Assembly (NCBI GenBank): GCA_942159475.1
Contig: OW804096.1
Coordinates: 17,136,906-17,200,905 of the forward strand
Direction: 5' to 3'
Source: Sthenelais limicola
Lineage: Eukaryota; Annelida; Polychaeta; Phyllodocida; Sigalionidae
DNA: 64,000 nt
Both the position numbers and the translations under genes were made by a program. Positions 10,008-19,490 of this stretch are shown in pieces. The notes under the pieces are model-generated. The model did no database searches. It saw only the letters and a program-made list of their open reading frames with translations, and had not been told where the DNA came from. Positions within the stretch are counted from its first letter, which is position 1; the number at the start of each line of letters is the position of its first letter.

Positions 10008-10349
10008 AATTATAAACATTTGTATAGCTTTCATACCAGTGAGCGGCACATGAATGCTTAAACAACATAATGATTATTAATATAAATGCGGTAAATCACA
10101 TTTGGTATTTCTCTGATACAGTTTTTAAAATATATTTGAGTAAGTCATCTATCCCAGTCCATCTAGACATATATATACTGCACTCTGCATTTCCCTTTGT
10201 ACTTTCAGATCTATATTCAGCACACCATGGTCTACTTAGGTATCGAATTTCAACTTGGTAATTGTATTTTGATTTGGAGGACAGAGTACCACTAGATGTG
10301 GAGGTAAGAGTCTTTGCTCTTGATATGTGAAGCTCTGCTTTGTGATTCT

Positions 10350-11346
10350 CCATTATGTGGCAGATGAGGTTCTCACATTTACTGCCTGTACCACAGGCAC
10401 TCAGTAAGCTCTACTGCATGCAACACTTGTAATGGATTACTAAGGTGTGAAGGTTTTATATATATGATGTGTTACAGTAAAATGCGTCAATAGTCGCAAA
10501 ATTTAGATTTTGAGATTTCATCATATTTGAAAAGATGAAATCAAGCCGATTCCAATGATAGTAAACACTTATGGCATCTAAGAAGTATTTGTATATTTTA
10601 TGTTTGATATATATCTATATTCGGAAACAAGTTTGCAATATTCCTCTGTGACTCTCGCATCCACTGGTTGTTCCACAGGCACTCAGTAAGCGCTACTGCA
10701 ACATTTGAAAGGGATTTACTAAGGTGCAAAGTTTTTATATATATGTGATGTATTACAGCAAAATGAGTCAAAAGTAGCAAAAAATGGATTTTGAGATTTC
10801 AACATATTTGAAAAGATCACATCAAGCCGATTCTAATGATAGTAAACACTTATGGCATCTAAGAAGTATTTGTATATTTTATGTTTGATATTTATGTTTG
10901 GAAACAAGTTTGCGATAATTCCTTGTGACACTCCATTATGTGGTAGGTGAGCTTCGCTATGCATGCACTGGCTGTACTACAGGCACTCAGTGAGTGGTAC
11001 GGCAACACTTGTAAACGATTTACTAAGGTGCAAAGGCTCATTCATATATGGGATGTGTTTCAGGAAAATAAGTCAAAAGTAGCAAAAAATGGATTTTGAG
11101 ATTTCACCATATTTGAAAAGATCACATCAAGCCGATTTTAATGATAGTAAACACTTATGGCATCTAAGAAGTATTTGTATATTTTATGTTTGATATTTAT
11201 GTTTGGAAAAAAGTTTGCGATAATTCCTTTTGACTCTCCATTATGCGGTAGGTGAGCTTCGCGCATGCACTGGTTGTACTACAGGCACTCAGTGAGTGGT
11301 ACGGCAACACTTGTAAAGGATTTACTAAGGTGTGAAGGCTCTTATA
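10350..11346 (+). repeat. Tandem array of family B left ends plus spacer
   Basis: The GATGTGTT-type left terminus occurs at 10466, 10747, 11052 and 11350 (spacings 281, 305, 298). Each is followed by the same roughly 130-bp B sequence and a non-B spacer (GGCACTCAGTAAG..TTTACTAAGGTG). Only the last terminus is followed by a complete element. Confidence 0.85.
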
Positions 11347-11347
11347 T

Positions 11348-11749
11348 GTGATGTGTTTCAGGAAAATGAGTCACAAGTCACAAACAATTATATTTTCCAA
11401 AGTGATTTATTCATAAGATCTCTTTCTCGGAATGTTTCCATTTTTTAGGTGCTTAGCCCTTTAAGTCATATTAATCCATGTACCAAAGTCTAGAACAGTG
11501 TATCAAATATATGCTTGCATTTCGAAGGTCATCCTATGTAGTATATATATAGTTCCTTTACTGGTAATTGTCCACCCAGAAATATTGCGAACTTGTTTTC
11601 AAACATAAAAATGTCAAACATAAAATATAGAAACACTTCTTAGATGACCTTGATGTTTACCATCATTGGAATCGGCGTGATCTCATCTTTTCAAATATGG
11701 TGATAATCTCAAAATTATTTTTTGCGACTTATTTTCCTAAATACATCAC
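11348..11749 (-). mobile_element. Family B MITE closing the array
   Basis: Complete from GTGATGTGTTTCAGGAAAAT to ..TAAATACATCAC, in the opposite internal orientation to the preceding array units. Confidence 0.8.
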
Positions 11750-11750
11750 A

Positions 11751-11995
11751 TAAAGTATAGTGTAAAACATATAGTATAGTATGAAATATAAAGTATAGTG
11801 TAAAACATATAGTATAGTATGAAATATAAAGTATAGTGTAAAACATAAAGTATAGTGTGAAATATAAAGTATAGTGTAAAATATAAAGTATAGTGTGAAA
11901 TATAAAGTATAGTGTAAAACATAAAGTATAGTGTAAAATATAAAGTATAGAGTAAATTATAAAGTATAGTGTAAAATATGAAGTATAGTGTAAGG
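11751..11995. repeat. AAGTATAGTGTAAAATAT minisatellite
   Basis: About 245 bp of near-tandem AAGTATAGTGTAAAACATA-type words, starting right at the family B end. The open minus-strand frame through it is a by-product of the repeat. Confidence 0.9.
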
Positions 11996-12183
11996 CAACC
12001 GGTGCCCCAACCCTTCAGAGCAACCACAGACAGAGGTAGTTGGAATACAGCCACTGCTTCAATTTCATTAATCTTGAATTTCTGGACCACTAGTACAGAC
12101 TTTGTAGCTTGTTAAGCTAAAGAGAATACACAACCAGTAGGAAAGTGTTTCCTTGTCTCCTTATTTGACCGCCACACAGTAAA
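11996..12183. other. Unassigned interval
   Basis: A minus-strand frame reads MVQKFKINEIEAVAVF.. and looks protein-like for about 30 residues, but it runs straight into the minisatellite and has no splice or homology support. Confidence 0.25.
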
Positions 12184-12184
12184 A

Positions 12185-12440
12185 TGTAATGTGTTACAGA
12201 AGAATGAGTCACAAGTCGCAAAATAAATAAATTTGAGATATCGTTATATTTAAAAAGATGAGATCAAGCGAATTCCAATGGCAGTAAGCAAAAAAGGCAT
12301 TTTCTGTTATTGTTTTATTCAAAATATCCTGCCGTCTCATAGAAGGCATTTAATAGTGTTTCTATATTATATAGTGCATAAAAATAAGTTTTTTGAGGGT
12401 CATCATTGGTAAATTAGTTGACTATACTGCTATATTTTAT
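12185..12440 (+). mobile_element. Family B element, left part
   Basis: GTGTTACAGAAGAATGAGTC start and the family body up to CATCATTGGTAAATTAGTTG. The right half is absent. Confidence 0.65.
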
Positions 12441-12520
12441 CATCGCATGACCGTATCACGTTTAGCATACAGTCCTAGGATTTAGTACATAGGTCATCAA
12501 AGGGATCATCAACTATATAT

Positions 12521-12755
12521 GGGTCAGATTTTCAGAAAATGTACAATTGGCAGCTCTACACATTTAGGAAATTCTGCTAAATTTGGCTGAAAAATGATGA
12601 ATGCCAGGTATATCTAAGTATATTTGGTATCACCTTGATTTAAAGTATCAGTTCTGTTATGTTAAACTGCATTTTAAAGCTCATTTTTGTCTTAAATGTG
12701 GGTTGTTTGAGAGAACTGGTGAATGCGAATTGTACATTTTCTGAAAATCTGACCC
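12521..12755 (+). mobile_element. Family A MITE, full copy
   Basis: Perfect termini GGGTCAGATTTTCAGAAAAT and its complement, flanked by ATAT (12517-12520, 12756-12759). Confidence 0.92.
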
Positions 12756-12759
12756 ATAT

Positions 12760-13200
12760 GATATTTATACCTATAATGGCACGATGGAGATTTGTAATCG
12801 ATCGAGACGTTGGGTCAAATCGCATGACACTCCAAAGGGGTGGAGTCTGATTTGACCTGACATAGAGATTAATTACAAACCAAACAGAGTGCTATTGGGT
12901 ATTTATTACATACTAAATCAACAAGGTAACTCAATTTTAATATCATTTTACCTTGGTTGCCATCGATCTTGTGAATATTCGGCTCAAATAGCACCTATGT
13001 GCTATTTGACTTTTCAAATAGCACCCCTGAAAAGCACCCCTCGAAATCACATATGTATGTAATAATATATATAATAGAATCACTAAGTTCCCTGACAGGA
13101 TGTTCCCTATAAAAAAGGGATAAAGGGATTAAGTATTTCTTAAAGCAAAGGAATCAGGTAAGAGCAAAGACTGGGATATAAAATTAACTCTACACTGATG
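12760..13200. other. Unassigned interval
   Basis: Contains several AAATAGCACC words near 12995-13035 and otherwise nothing recognised. Confidence 0.35.
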
Positions 13201-13210
13201 AAATCGAAAA

Positions 13211-13298
13211 ATGAATACACAAAAACTTAATTACAAGAGAATCACACAAAAAGTCAGAAAAAAACTGTGGGAAACCTTTCAACCAATATTAAATCCAG
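13211..13298 (+). CDS. Possible first coding exon ending in a splice donor (uncertain)
   Basis: ATG at 13211, with A at -3, opens 29 codons rich in basic residues (KRITQKVRKKLWETFQPILN) and meets CCAG|GTAAAT at 13299. An in-frame TGA lies just upstream. No family is recognised, and chance is possible. Confidence 0.2.
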
Positions 13299-13331
13299 GT
13301 AAATCTAAATCCTCCAAAGTCATTCGACTAA

Positions 13332-13780
13332 GGCTGCGTTTCCACTGGCTCGCTCTTTTAGCCCGCTCTTCATACGCTCTTTTATTTTCCCAGAGCGACT
13401 AAGAAGCGAAGTTTGAGCGAGACCAGAGCTGTCTAGTAGGATAGGTTATTGTGCTTTCTATACGCTCTTAAAACTTGACGTTGGCGCTTCTTTTTGACGT
13501 TGCGCTAATATCTGCCGTGTTTGATTTGAGCGCAGCAACACAACGCTCTTTCTACCTGTTAAAGTAGCGGACCAAGAGCGCAGTAAGAGCGCACAAACGC
13601 ATTTGCTATTGATTTCCTATAGGAAACAAGCGCAGCAGTGGAGTACTGGTAGAATCGCTCTGCGCTTGTATTGCGCTAAAAATATGAGCGGATGAAGAGC
13701 GAATGACAAGCACCCTATAAACAAGCGCAGCAAGAGCGAGCAATGAGCGCAGACACAAGCGAACCAGTGGGATCCCACCT
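13332..13780. mobile_element. Family E element, PIF/Harbinger-like, full copy
   Basis: Ends GGCTGCGTTTCCACTGGCTC and ..CCAGTGGGATCCCACC, with TAA on both sides (13329-13331, 13781-13783). A 3-bp TAA duplication is typical of PIF/Harbinger. The interior is packed with GAGCGC/GCGCTC words in both orientations, like subterminal transposase sites. No coding frame. Confidence 0.75.
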
Positions 13781-13783
13781 TAA

Positions 13784-14121
13784 GGCTGCGTTTCCACTGG
13801 CTCGCTCTTTTGGACTGCTCATGGCCCGCTCTTTTTTTTTTGGACATATTTTATTCAGGTAAACAGGCAGTTACAATCTTCACTCTTCACAAAAATAATT
13901 AAATAATTGTGATTTTCATCATGACCTTTTTTATTATCTTGAGCGCATAACAAGCGAAGATTGAGCAAAACCAGAACGATCTAATGGAATCGGTTCCTGC
14001 GCTTTTTGTACGCTCTAAAAAGTGGCTGTGTGCGCTTCTTTAGAAGAGCGCAGGACGTTGCGCTCATATCTGCCGTGTTTGATTTGAGAGCAGCAACACA
14101 AGGCTCTTTCTACCTGTTAAA
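13784..14121. mobile_element. Second family E element, abutting and truncated
   Basis: Starts GGCTGCGTTTCCACTGGCTC directly after the TAA that ends the first copy. It is interrupted by a retroposed tail at 13831 and breaks off at CTACCTGTTAAA before a family A fragment. The 5.7-kb duplication begins inside it. Confidence 0.65.
13831..13940 (-). mobile_element. Retroposed 3' end with poly(A), minus strand
   Basis: On the minus strand it reads ..CCTGAATAAAATATGTCC followed by a run of As, giving a polyadenylation signal about 10 nt before the A-run. The left boundary towards 13940 is approximate. No coding part is left. Confidence 0.55.
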
Positions 14122-14181
14122 TTTGCGTTATTTGATAGAATTAGTGAAGGTGAATTGTACATTTTCTGAAGATCTGACTCA
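14122..14181 (+). mobile_element. Family A terminal fragment
   Basis: TTTGCGTTATTTGATAGAAT..TTCTGAAGATCTGACTC. One end only, joined to the broken E element. Confidence 0.65.
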
Positions 14182-14242
14182 ACATATCAATAACACTAAT
14201 ATGTTGAAGCTATATTTGATAAAGCAGTTCAAACTTGTATAT

Positions 14243-14476
14243 GGGTCAGTTTTTAAGAAAATGTACAATTCAACTTCGCCAAACGTCTCAAATTACCCAC
14301 ATTTCAGACGAAAATAAAGTTCAAAAAACAGTTCAACCTAACCAAACAGATTGCTAGAATCAATGCAATGCCGAATATACTCGAATTTACCTAGTATTGA
14401 CCAAATTGCAGCCTAATTTAGCAAAATTTACTAAATGTGTACAGCTGCCAATTGTACATTTTCTGAAAATCTGACC
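14243..14476 (-). mobile_element. Family A MITE
   Basis: GGGTCAGTTTTTAAGAAAAT to ..CTGAAAATCTGACC. The flanks (ATAT/TTAT) do not match cleanly. Confidence 0.85.
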
Positions 14477-14548
14477 ATTATAATACAACAGTCACCAAAC
14501 TTGTTGGTTTCAGTTGCAACGATTTTTTTTTTAAAGTTTGTATTCCCG

Positions 14549-14695
14549 AAAATTTTAGTATATTCGGCATAGTAATCATTCTAGCAATCTGTTTGGTTAG
14601 GTTAAAGTACATTTTGAAAGTCATTTTTGTCTAAGATTTGCGTTATTTGAAAGGATTGGTGAAGATGAATTGTACATTTTCTGGAAATCTGACCC
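14549..14695 (+). mobile_element. Family A, right half
   Basis: GAAAATTTTAGTATATTCGG..TTCTGGAAATCTGACCC. The left terminus is replaced by a T-run. Confidence 0.7.
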
Positions 14696-14744
14696 TTATA
14701 CTAACAGCAGCCAATTACAGGCCTGTTTAGCAACAAGTGCTCAT

Positions 14745-14979
14745 TGGTCAAGTCCTCAGAAAATGTACAATTCATCTTCACCAATCCTCTCAAATAATCC
14801 AAATTTAAGACAAAAATCAGGTTCAAAATACAGTTCAACATAACCAGACAGATGTATTGAATGAATACAATACAGAATACACTCAGATATACTCAGTATT
14901 TGCCATTTTTCACTCTAATTTAGCAGAATTTGAGAGATGTGTAGAAATGTAGATTGTGCATTTTCTGAAAATCTGACCC
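14745..14979 (-). mobile_element. Family A MITE with an empty-site paralogue
   Basis: Inserted in GTGCTCAT|..|TCATGTGGCAGGGC. The related stretch at 15310-15335 reads GCGCTCATGTGGCAGGGC without the insert. TCAT is thus a true 4-bp target duplication (14741-14744, 14980-14983). Confidence 0.92.
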
Positions 14980-15013
14980 TCATGTGGCAGGGCGGGCGTG
15001 CATGTAGAGACAT

Positions 15014-15236
15014 TAGGGAGATTTAGCAACCACAACGCACCAACACAACACAACACAACAATAACGCATCCACTAACTATTTGTATAATATTACCGTTGT
15101 GGGGATATCTTGAGAGGCACTAGGCCGATGGCATCTGCATTGCAGGACTCTTGAGACTGTAACTATAATAATGACCTAATATTTAGTGGATGCGTTAGTG
15201 TTGTGTTGGTGCGTTGTGGTTGCTAAATCTCCCTAT
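15014..15236. mobile_element. Family D MITE, copy 1
   Basis: Long inverted termini, AGGGAGATTTAGCAACCACA at the left and GTGGTTGCTAAATCTCCCT at the right, about 50 nt each, including CGCATCCACTAA just inside. Non-coding. Confidence 0.85.
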
Positions 15237-15352
15237 TTTCTGGCGCCTTCACCCACTATACTACTAACACGGCCCGGTTTACAGCAGGGCAATTACCGAC
15301 CTGTTTAGTAACAAGCGCTCATGTGGCAGGGCTAGGCGGGCGTGCATAGAGC

Positions 15353-15578
15353 GGGTCAGAATTTCAGAAAATGTACAATTGGAAGCTCTACACATTTAGT
15401 ATATTCTGCTAAATTAGACCGAAAATCGTCAGCACTTGGTTACTATTTTATATTGCCTTGATTCAAACAATCTGTTAGGTTATGCTGGACTGTATTTTCA
15501 ACCTGATTTTTGTCTTAAATGTGGGTTATTTGAGAGGATTGGTGAAGGCGAATTGTACATTATCTGACAATCTGACCC
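15353..15578 (+). mobile_element. Family A MITE
   Basis: GGGTCAGAATTTCAGAAAAT to ..TATCTGACAATCTGACCC. No clear target duplication. It faces the next copy head to tail across 53 bp. Confidence 0.85.
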
Positions 15579-15631
15579 ATGTACAGACCTACTGCTCACT
15601 GTACACCTACTGCACGAGTTACTCACTACAT

Positions 15632-15866
15632 GGGTCAGATTTTCAGAAAATGTACAATTCAACTTTGTCAATCCTCCCAATTAACTCAAATTTCAGACGA
15701 AAATAAAGTTCAAAATACAGTTTAACCTAACCAAACAGATTGCTAGAATCAATGCAATGCCAAATATACTCTAATTGACCTAGTATTGACCGAATTGCAG
15801 CGTAATTTAGCAGAATTTACTAAAAGTGTACAGCTGCCAATTGTACAATTTCTGAAAATCTGACCC
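15632..15866 (-). mobile_element. Family A MITE, full copy
   Basis: Perfect left terminus, with ACAT at 15628-15631 and 15867-15870. Confidence 0.92.
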
Positions 15867-15942
15867 ACATGAGCTACTACACACGCTCATTATTTACACA
15901 CCATACAGCCGCGGGTTGGCTATGCATACGCATGCTGCTTTA

Positions 15943-16284
15943 TGGGCCAGAACTACAGATAATGGGCAACTCTACACATTTCTGCTAATTTAGGCTGGCA
16001 ATGATAAATTGGTCAGATTTTCAGAAAATGTACAATTCAACGTCACCAATCCTCTAGATTAACCGAACAGAAATGAGCTTCAAAATACAGTTTAACATAA
16101 CAGAACTGGTACTTTAAATCAATACGATCCCAAATATAGCCAGATATACCGGGTGTTCATTATGTTTCAGCCGAATGTAGCCGAATTTCCTAAATGTGTA
16201 AGGCTGGCAATTGTACATTTTCTGAAAATCTGACCTAAATACTGGATATATATCCGAGTATATTTGGTATTGTATATTGGACCC
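15943..16284 (+). mobile_element. Old family A copy hosting a younger one
   Basis: TGGGCCAGAACTACAGATAA..GGCAATGATAAAT and, after the insert at 16010-16236, ACTGGATATATATCCGAGTA. Joined, these read as normal family A internal sequence. The right half is missing. Confidence 0.7.
16010..16236 (-). mobile_element. Family A MITE nested in family A
   Basis: TGGTCAGATTTTCAGAAAAT to ..CTGAAAATCTGACCT, with AAAT on both sides. The surrounding A sequence is restored when the insert is removed. Confidence 0.85.
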
Positions 16285-16290
16285 TTATAT

Positions 16291-16520
16291 GGGTCAGATT
16301 TTCAGAAAATGTACAATTGCCAGCTGTACACATAAATTCATCAAAATTAGGCTCCAATTTGGGCAATACTAGGTAAATTCGAGTATATTTGGCATTGCAT
16401 TGATTCTAGCAGTCTGTTTGGTTAGGTTGAACTGTATTTTGAAATTAATTTTCGTCCAAAATGTGGAATATTTGAGAAGATTGGCGAAGACGAATTGTAC
16501 ATTTTCTGAAGATCTGACCC
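16291..16520 (+). mobile_element. Family A MITE
   Basis: Perfect left terminus; right end ..TTCTGAAGATCTGACCC followed by (TA)n. The TA-rich flanks blur the target duplication. Confidence 0.9.
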
Positions 16521-16743
16521 TTATATATATATAAAGGGAGGGAGGCAAGAGAGAGGAATAAAGGGAACAGCGCATTGATGGAGGATTAATGGCTGACATT
16601 GAGGACAGGAAGAGGAAGAGAGTCTCCGGCTGTTGATAATGTTGAACACAAGGGGAAGGTATCATCTATACAACACTAGATTCCTGCAGAAATGTGGGTC
16701 ATTGCACTGTTTGGTCTGTGTTGGGACTATTCCAGTCCTATAT
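16521..16743. other. Unassigned interval
   Basis: GGGAGGGAGGCAAGAGAGAG purine-rich start, then a short frame reading LMADIEDRKRKRVSGC-stop without splice support. Nothing firm. Confidence 0.25.
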
Positions 16744-16975
16744 GGGTCAGATCTTCAGACAATGTACAATTGGCAGCTGTACACATTTAGGAATTTAGGA
16801 AACATTAGGCTGAAAAATGATGAATACCAGTTATATCTGAGTATATTTGGTATCGCATTGATTTAAAGTATCAGTTCTGTTATGTTAAACTGCATTTTGA
16901 AGCTCATTTTTGTCTTAAATGTGGGTTATTTGAGAGGGTTGGTGAAGGCGAATTGTACATTTTCTGAAAATCTGA
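16744..16975 (+). mobile_element. Family A MITE
   Basis: GGGTCAGATCTTCAGACAAT to ..CTGAAAATCTGAC. Subfamily with TTGATTTAAAGTATCAGTTC. Confidence 0.88.
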
Positions 16976-17056
16976 CTTATCATATAACTTGTAAGAAGTC
17001 TATAATATTGACTAGGAAATATATAGCTGACCCAGGACACTATAAAACCTTTAGTG

Positions 17057-17311
17057 TAATATGGAATGCCATTGGCTACAGCATTGGTGGTCATTCCACA
17101 TACAGCGTGTGGTATGGCCTGTGTATTATGCCATTCTAGCGGGTAATATGGAATGCCATAGGCTACAACATTGGGGCTCATACCACATACAGTGTGTGAT
17201 ATGGCCTGTGTATTATACCTTTCTAGCATGTAATATGGAATGCCATAGGCTACAGCATTGGCACTAATACCACATACAGTGCATGGTATGGCCTGTGTAT
17301 TACGGGGTAGC
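17057..17311. repeat. 87-bp tandem repeat, three units
   Basis: TAATATGGAATGCCATAGGC starts at 17057, 17144 and 17231. Open frames across it (MECHRLQHW repeats) are by-products of the period, a multiple of three. Confidence 0.9.
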
Positions 17312-17722
17312 CAGAAGCGAGGCTATCAACACAGTGTCACCATTAATTTCCATCAAATTCTCACTATTATCTTTACATAATTATTGGGAAAAGTATAATA
17401 AATACAAAATCAGTCTCAGGCTCTCAGTCAGTTGTCTTTCTATAATTACCCCATCTTCAGCTCCCCATAATCTCCCCAAACAAAACAATCCAGCATTAGA
17501 AGAAGAAGCAGATATTTATTTATTTATTTATTTTTGTTTTATTCATTTAGGGCAAGAAAATTACAGTTACATCAATACTGAAAAAACGCCATATCCACCA
17601 TATAAACTGGAGGTGGATTTATTTGGCACTATGTACCATTAGATTTGTACCATGAGATTATCATTATATGAAAATGGACTCAATAAAATTTATCAAAAAA
17701 AGATTAGGGCAATAGTATACAT
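17312..17722. other. Unassigned interval
   Basis: Contains a (TTTA)n patch at about 17515 and AATAAA at about 17683. No recognised repeat or exon. Confidence 0.35.
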
Positions 17723-17957
17723 GGGTCAGATTTTCAGAACAAGTACAATTCACCTTCACCAATCCTCTCAAATAACCCACATTTAAGCCTAAAATCAGCT
17801 TCAAAATGCACCTTAACATAACACAACTGATACTTAAAATCAATGTGACACCAAATATACTCAAATATACCCAGTATTCTTCATTTTTCAGCCTAATTTT
17901 GCAGAATTTCCTCAATGTGTACAGCTGCCAATTATACATTTTCTGAAAATCTGACCC
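17723..17957 (-). mobile_element. Family A MITE, full copy
   Basis: Ends GGGTCAGATTTTCAGAACAA and its complement, flanked by ACAT (17719-17722, 17958-17961). Confidence 0.92.
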
Positions 17958-17985
17958 ACATGTAAGATGTGTTTGTCATCATAAT

Positions 17986-18330
17986 AGGGAGATTCAGCAA
18001 ACATAATGCACCATAACATAACATAACCATAACACAACACTGACGCATCCACTAACGTTTAGTACAATATTGTTGCTATGGGGTTACCTTGAGAGGCCTG
18101 CAATGCAGATGTCCTCAGCCGAGTGCCTCTTGAGATTGTTGGTGGGTTGTGGTTGCTAAATCTCCCTATTACTGGATGCGTTAGTGTTGTGTTGGGGCGT
18201 TGTGGTTGCTAAATCTCCCTATTACTGGATGCGTTAGTGTTGTGTTGGTGCGTTGTGGTTGCTAAATCTCCCTATTATACTGGATGCGTTAGTGTTGTGT
18301 TGGTGCGTTGTGGTTGCTAAATCTCCCTAT
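17986..18330. mobile_element. Family D MITE with a tandemly repeated right end
   Basis: Left end AGGGAGATTCAGCAAACATA. The right terminus (GGATGCGTTAGTGTTGTG..GCTAAATCTCCCTAT) occurs four times in a row, ending near 18169, 18222, 18275 and 18330 (spacings 53, 53, 55). Confidence 0.85.
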
Positions 18331-18338
18331 TGGCGGAG

Positions 18339-18494
18339 AAGGCAGCTCTATTAGTGCACTGGTACACTCCAAAGATCTACAGTAATGACGTGGAAATCTC
18401 TAAGAATGGATATTATAGATCTGTGAATGATTATCGGTCGTCTTCATCTGTCCCACATGTTTTTAACCAAAGCAAATGCCCTTATCAGGGCTAG
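18339..18494 (+). CDS. Terminal-exon-like open segment (copy 1)
   Basis: Frame open from the D element border to TAG 18492-18494, about 51 codons, including ALLVHWYTPKIYSNDVEISK and VPHVFNQSKCPYQG. A possible acceptor AG sits at 18337-18338 but lacks a strong pyrimidine tract. A 3' UTR-like stretch with AATAAA at 18804-18809 follows. Amino-acid mix and base composition look coding, yet no family is recognised. The identical copy is at 24086-24241. Confidence 0.35.
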   Translation, partial: KAALLVHWYTPKIYSNDVEISKNGYYRSVNDYRSSSSVPHVFNQSKCPYQG

Positions 18495-18825
18495 GCGATA
18501 ACATTGAAAAAAGCCTATACAACAGCGATTATGAATTTGGGTATAATATTATATAAGCAGAATGGATGGATAAACGTATTGTGTGTCAAACCTGTAAAGT
18601 TATGAGTGAAGAAGAAACAAAGTTTGTATTATTCAGTAATTGAACAGCTTATGGTGATCTGTGGAATTTCCAGACAAGGAATGTATATGTTATGTAAAGT
18701 TGTAATTATGGTACTTAATACTAGAACTATTGGAGGCAACGCAACAAGACATCGACAGAGTCAACATGCGTTTTAGTTATGATTGTTTAAATGCCTAATT
18801 TGAAATAAAAAAAATCAAAAAAATC
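18495..18825 (+). other. Possible 3' UTR with polyadenylation signal
   Basis: Unique AT-rich sequence after the TAG, ending with AATAAA at 18804-18809 and an A-rich run. It depends entirely on the exon call. Confidence 0.3.
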
Positions 18826-18900
18826 TGATAACACATCTGACCTGGTAGAGATCTGGGACTGAAAAGATTTTTAGGTAGAGTATAAGCATCATTGTACAAA

Positions 18901-19490
18901 TGTGATGTGTTACAGGAAAATGAGTCACATGTCGCTAAACAATGATATTTTTCAAAGAATCCTTGCTCAGAACGTTCTTGTTTTTGGGGTGTGCACCACT
19001 GTTTGTAGCATGAACGCATACCTTAAACTCCATCCGTGTATATCTAACTACTTTACCATAGTGAGTGAACATTATAGCATTATTACCCCTCGGTTTGGTG
19101 GTTTGTTGTGGTCTGGGTGGTCATAGACACTCGAGGGCTTGCCCATACAGACCACAACAAACCACCAAACCGAGGGTAATAGTGCTTTTAGACGCGATTT
19201 GATCAGATCAACTTATTAATACCAAAATAGAAAGTTTACCAACCTGTACAATTATTTATTTTAATCAAATATGCCTCGCAAAACAGGTATTAAGTGCGCC
19301 GGAAGTTTACCACTTAACTCCGCCAGGTATTATAGGTGGCGCCATCCTCTATGGAGTTTTAACACTGCCGTTCTATAGTCCACACTTCAGATACTTCCGT
19401 CGATACACAGGTGGTCTATAGGTAAGAAACTACCTCCCAGAATCTGATCAAATCGCGTCTAACACGAAATATTGCCTCAAATTTGATCTC
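18901..19490 (-). mobile_element. Family B element interrupted by hairpin element H1
   Basis: Left terminus TGTGATGTGTTACAGGAAAA at 18901 and B body to about 19068. After H1, CGAAATATTGCCTCAAA matches B's CAGAAATATTGCAAA. The rest of the right half is lost. Confidence 0.65.
19072..19463. mobile_element. Hairpin-headed element H1 (copy 1)
   Basis: Layout: a long hairpin at 19081-19181 (arms of 35 and 34 nt, one bulged C, loop containing TCGAGGGCTTGCCC), then GTGCTTTTAGACGCGATTTG at 19182. The inverted pair AGACGCGATTTGATCAGAT (19190-19208) / ATCTGATCAAATCGCGTCT (19442-19460) bounds a GC-richer, non-coding interior. Ends and loop motif match H2 at 57996; the stems do not. Not assigned to a known superfamily. 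Helentron-derived elements also pair subterminal inverted repeats with a hairpin at one end, but usually a much shorter one. Confidence 0.65.

Noticed and set aside
13850..13865. Duplication boundary at the T-run of the retroposed tail
   Set aside because: Base-by-base comparison places the joint at GGCC 13823-13826, a few bases before the T-run.
16915..17267. Frames with repeated MECHRLQHW/TQAISH words
   Set aside because: Result of the 87-bp tandem repeat, whose period is a multiple of three.
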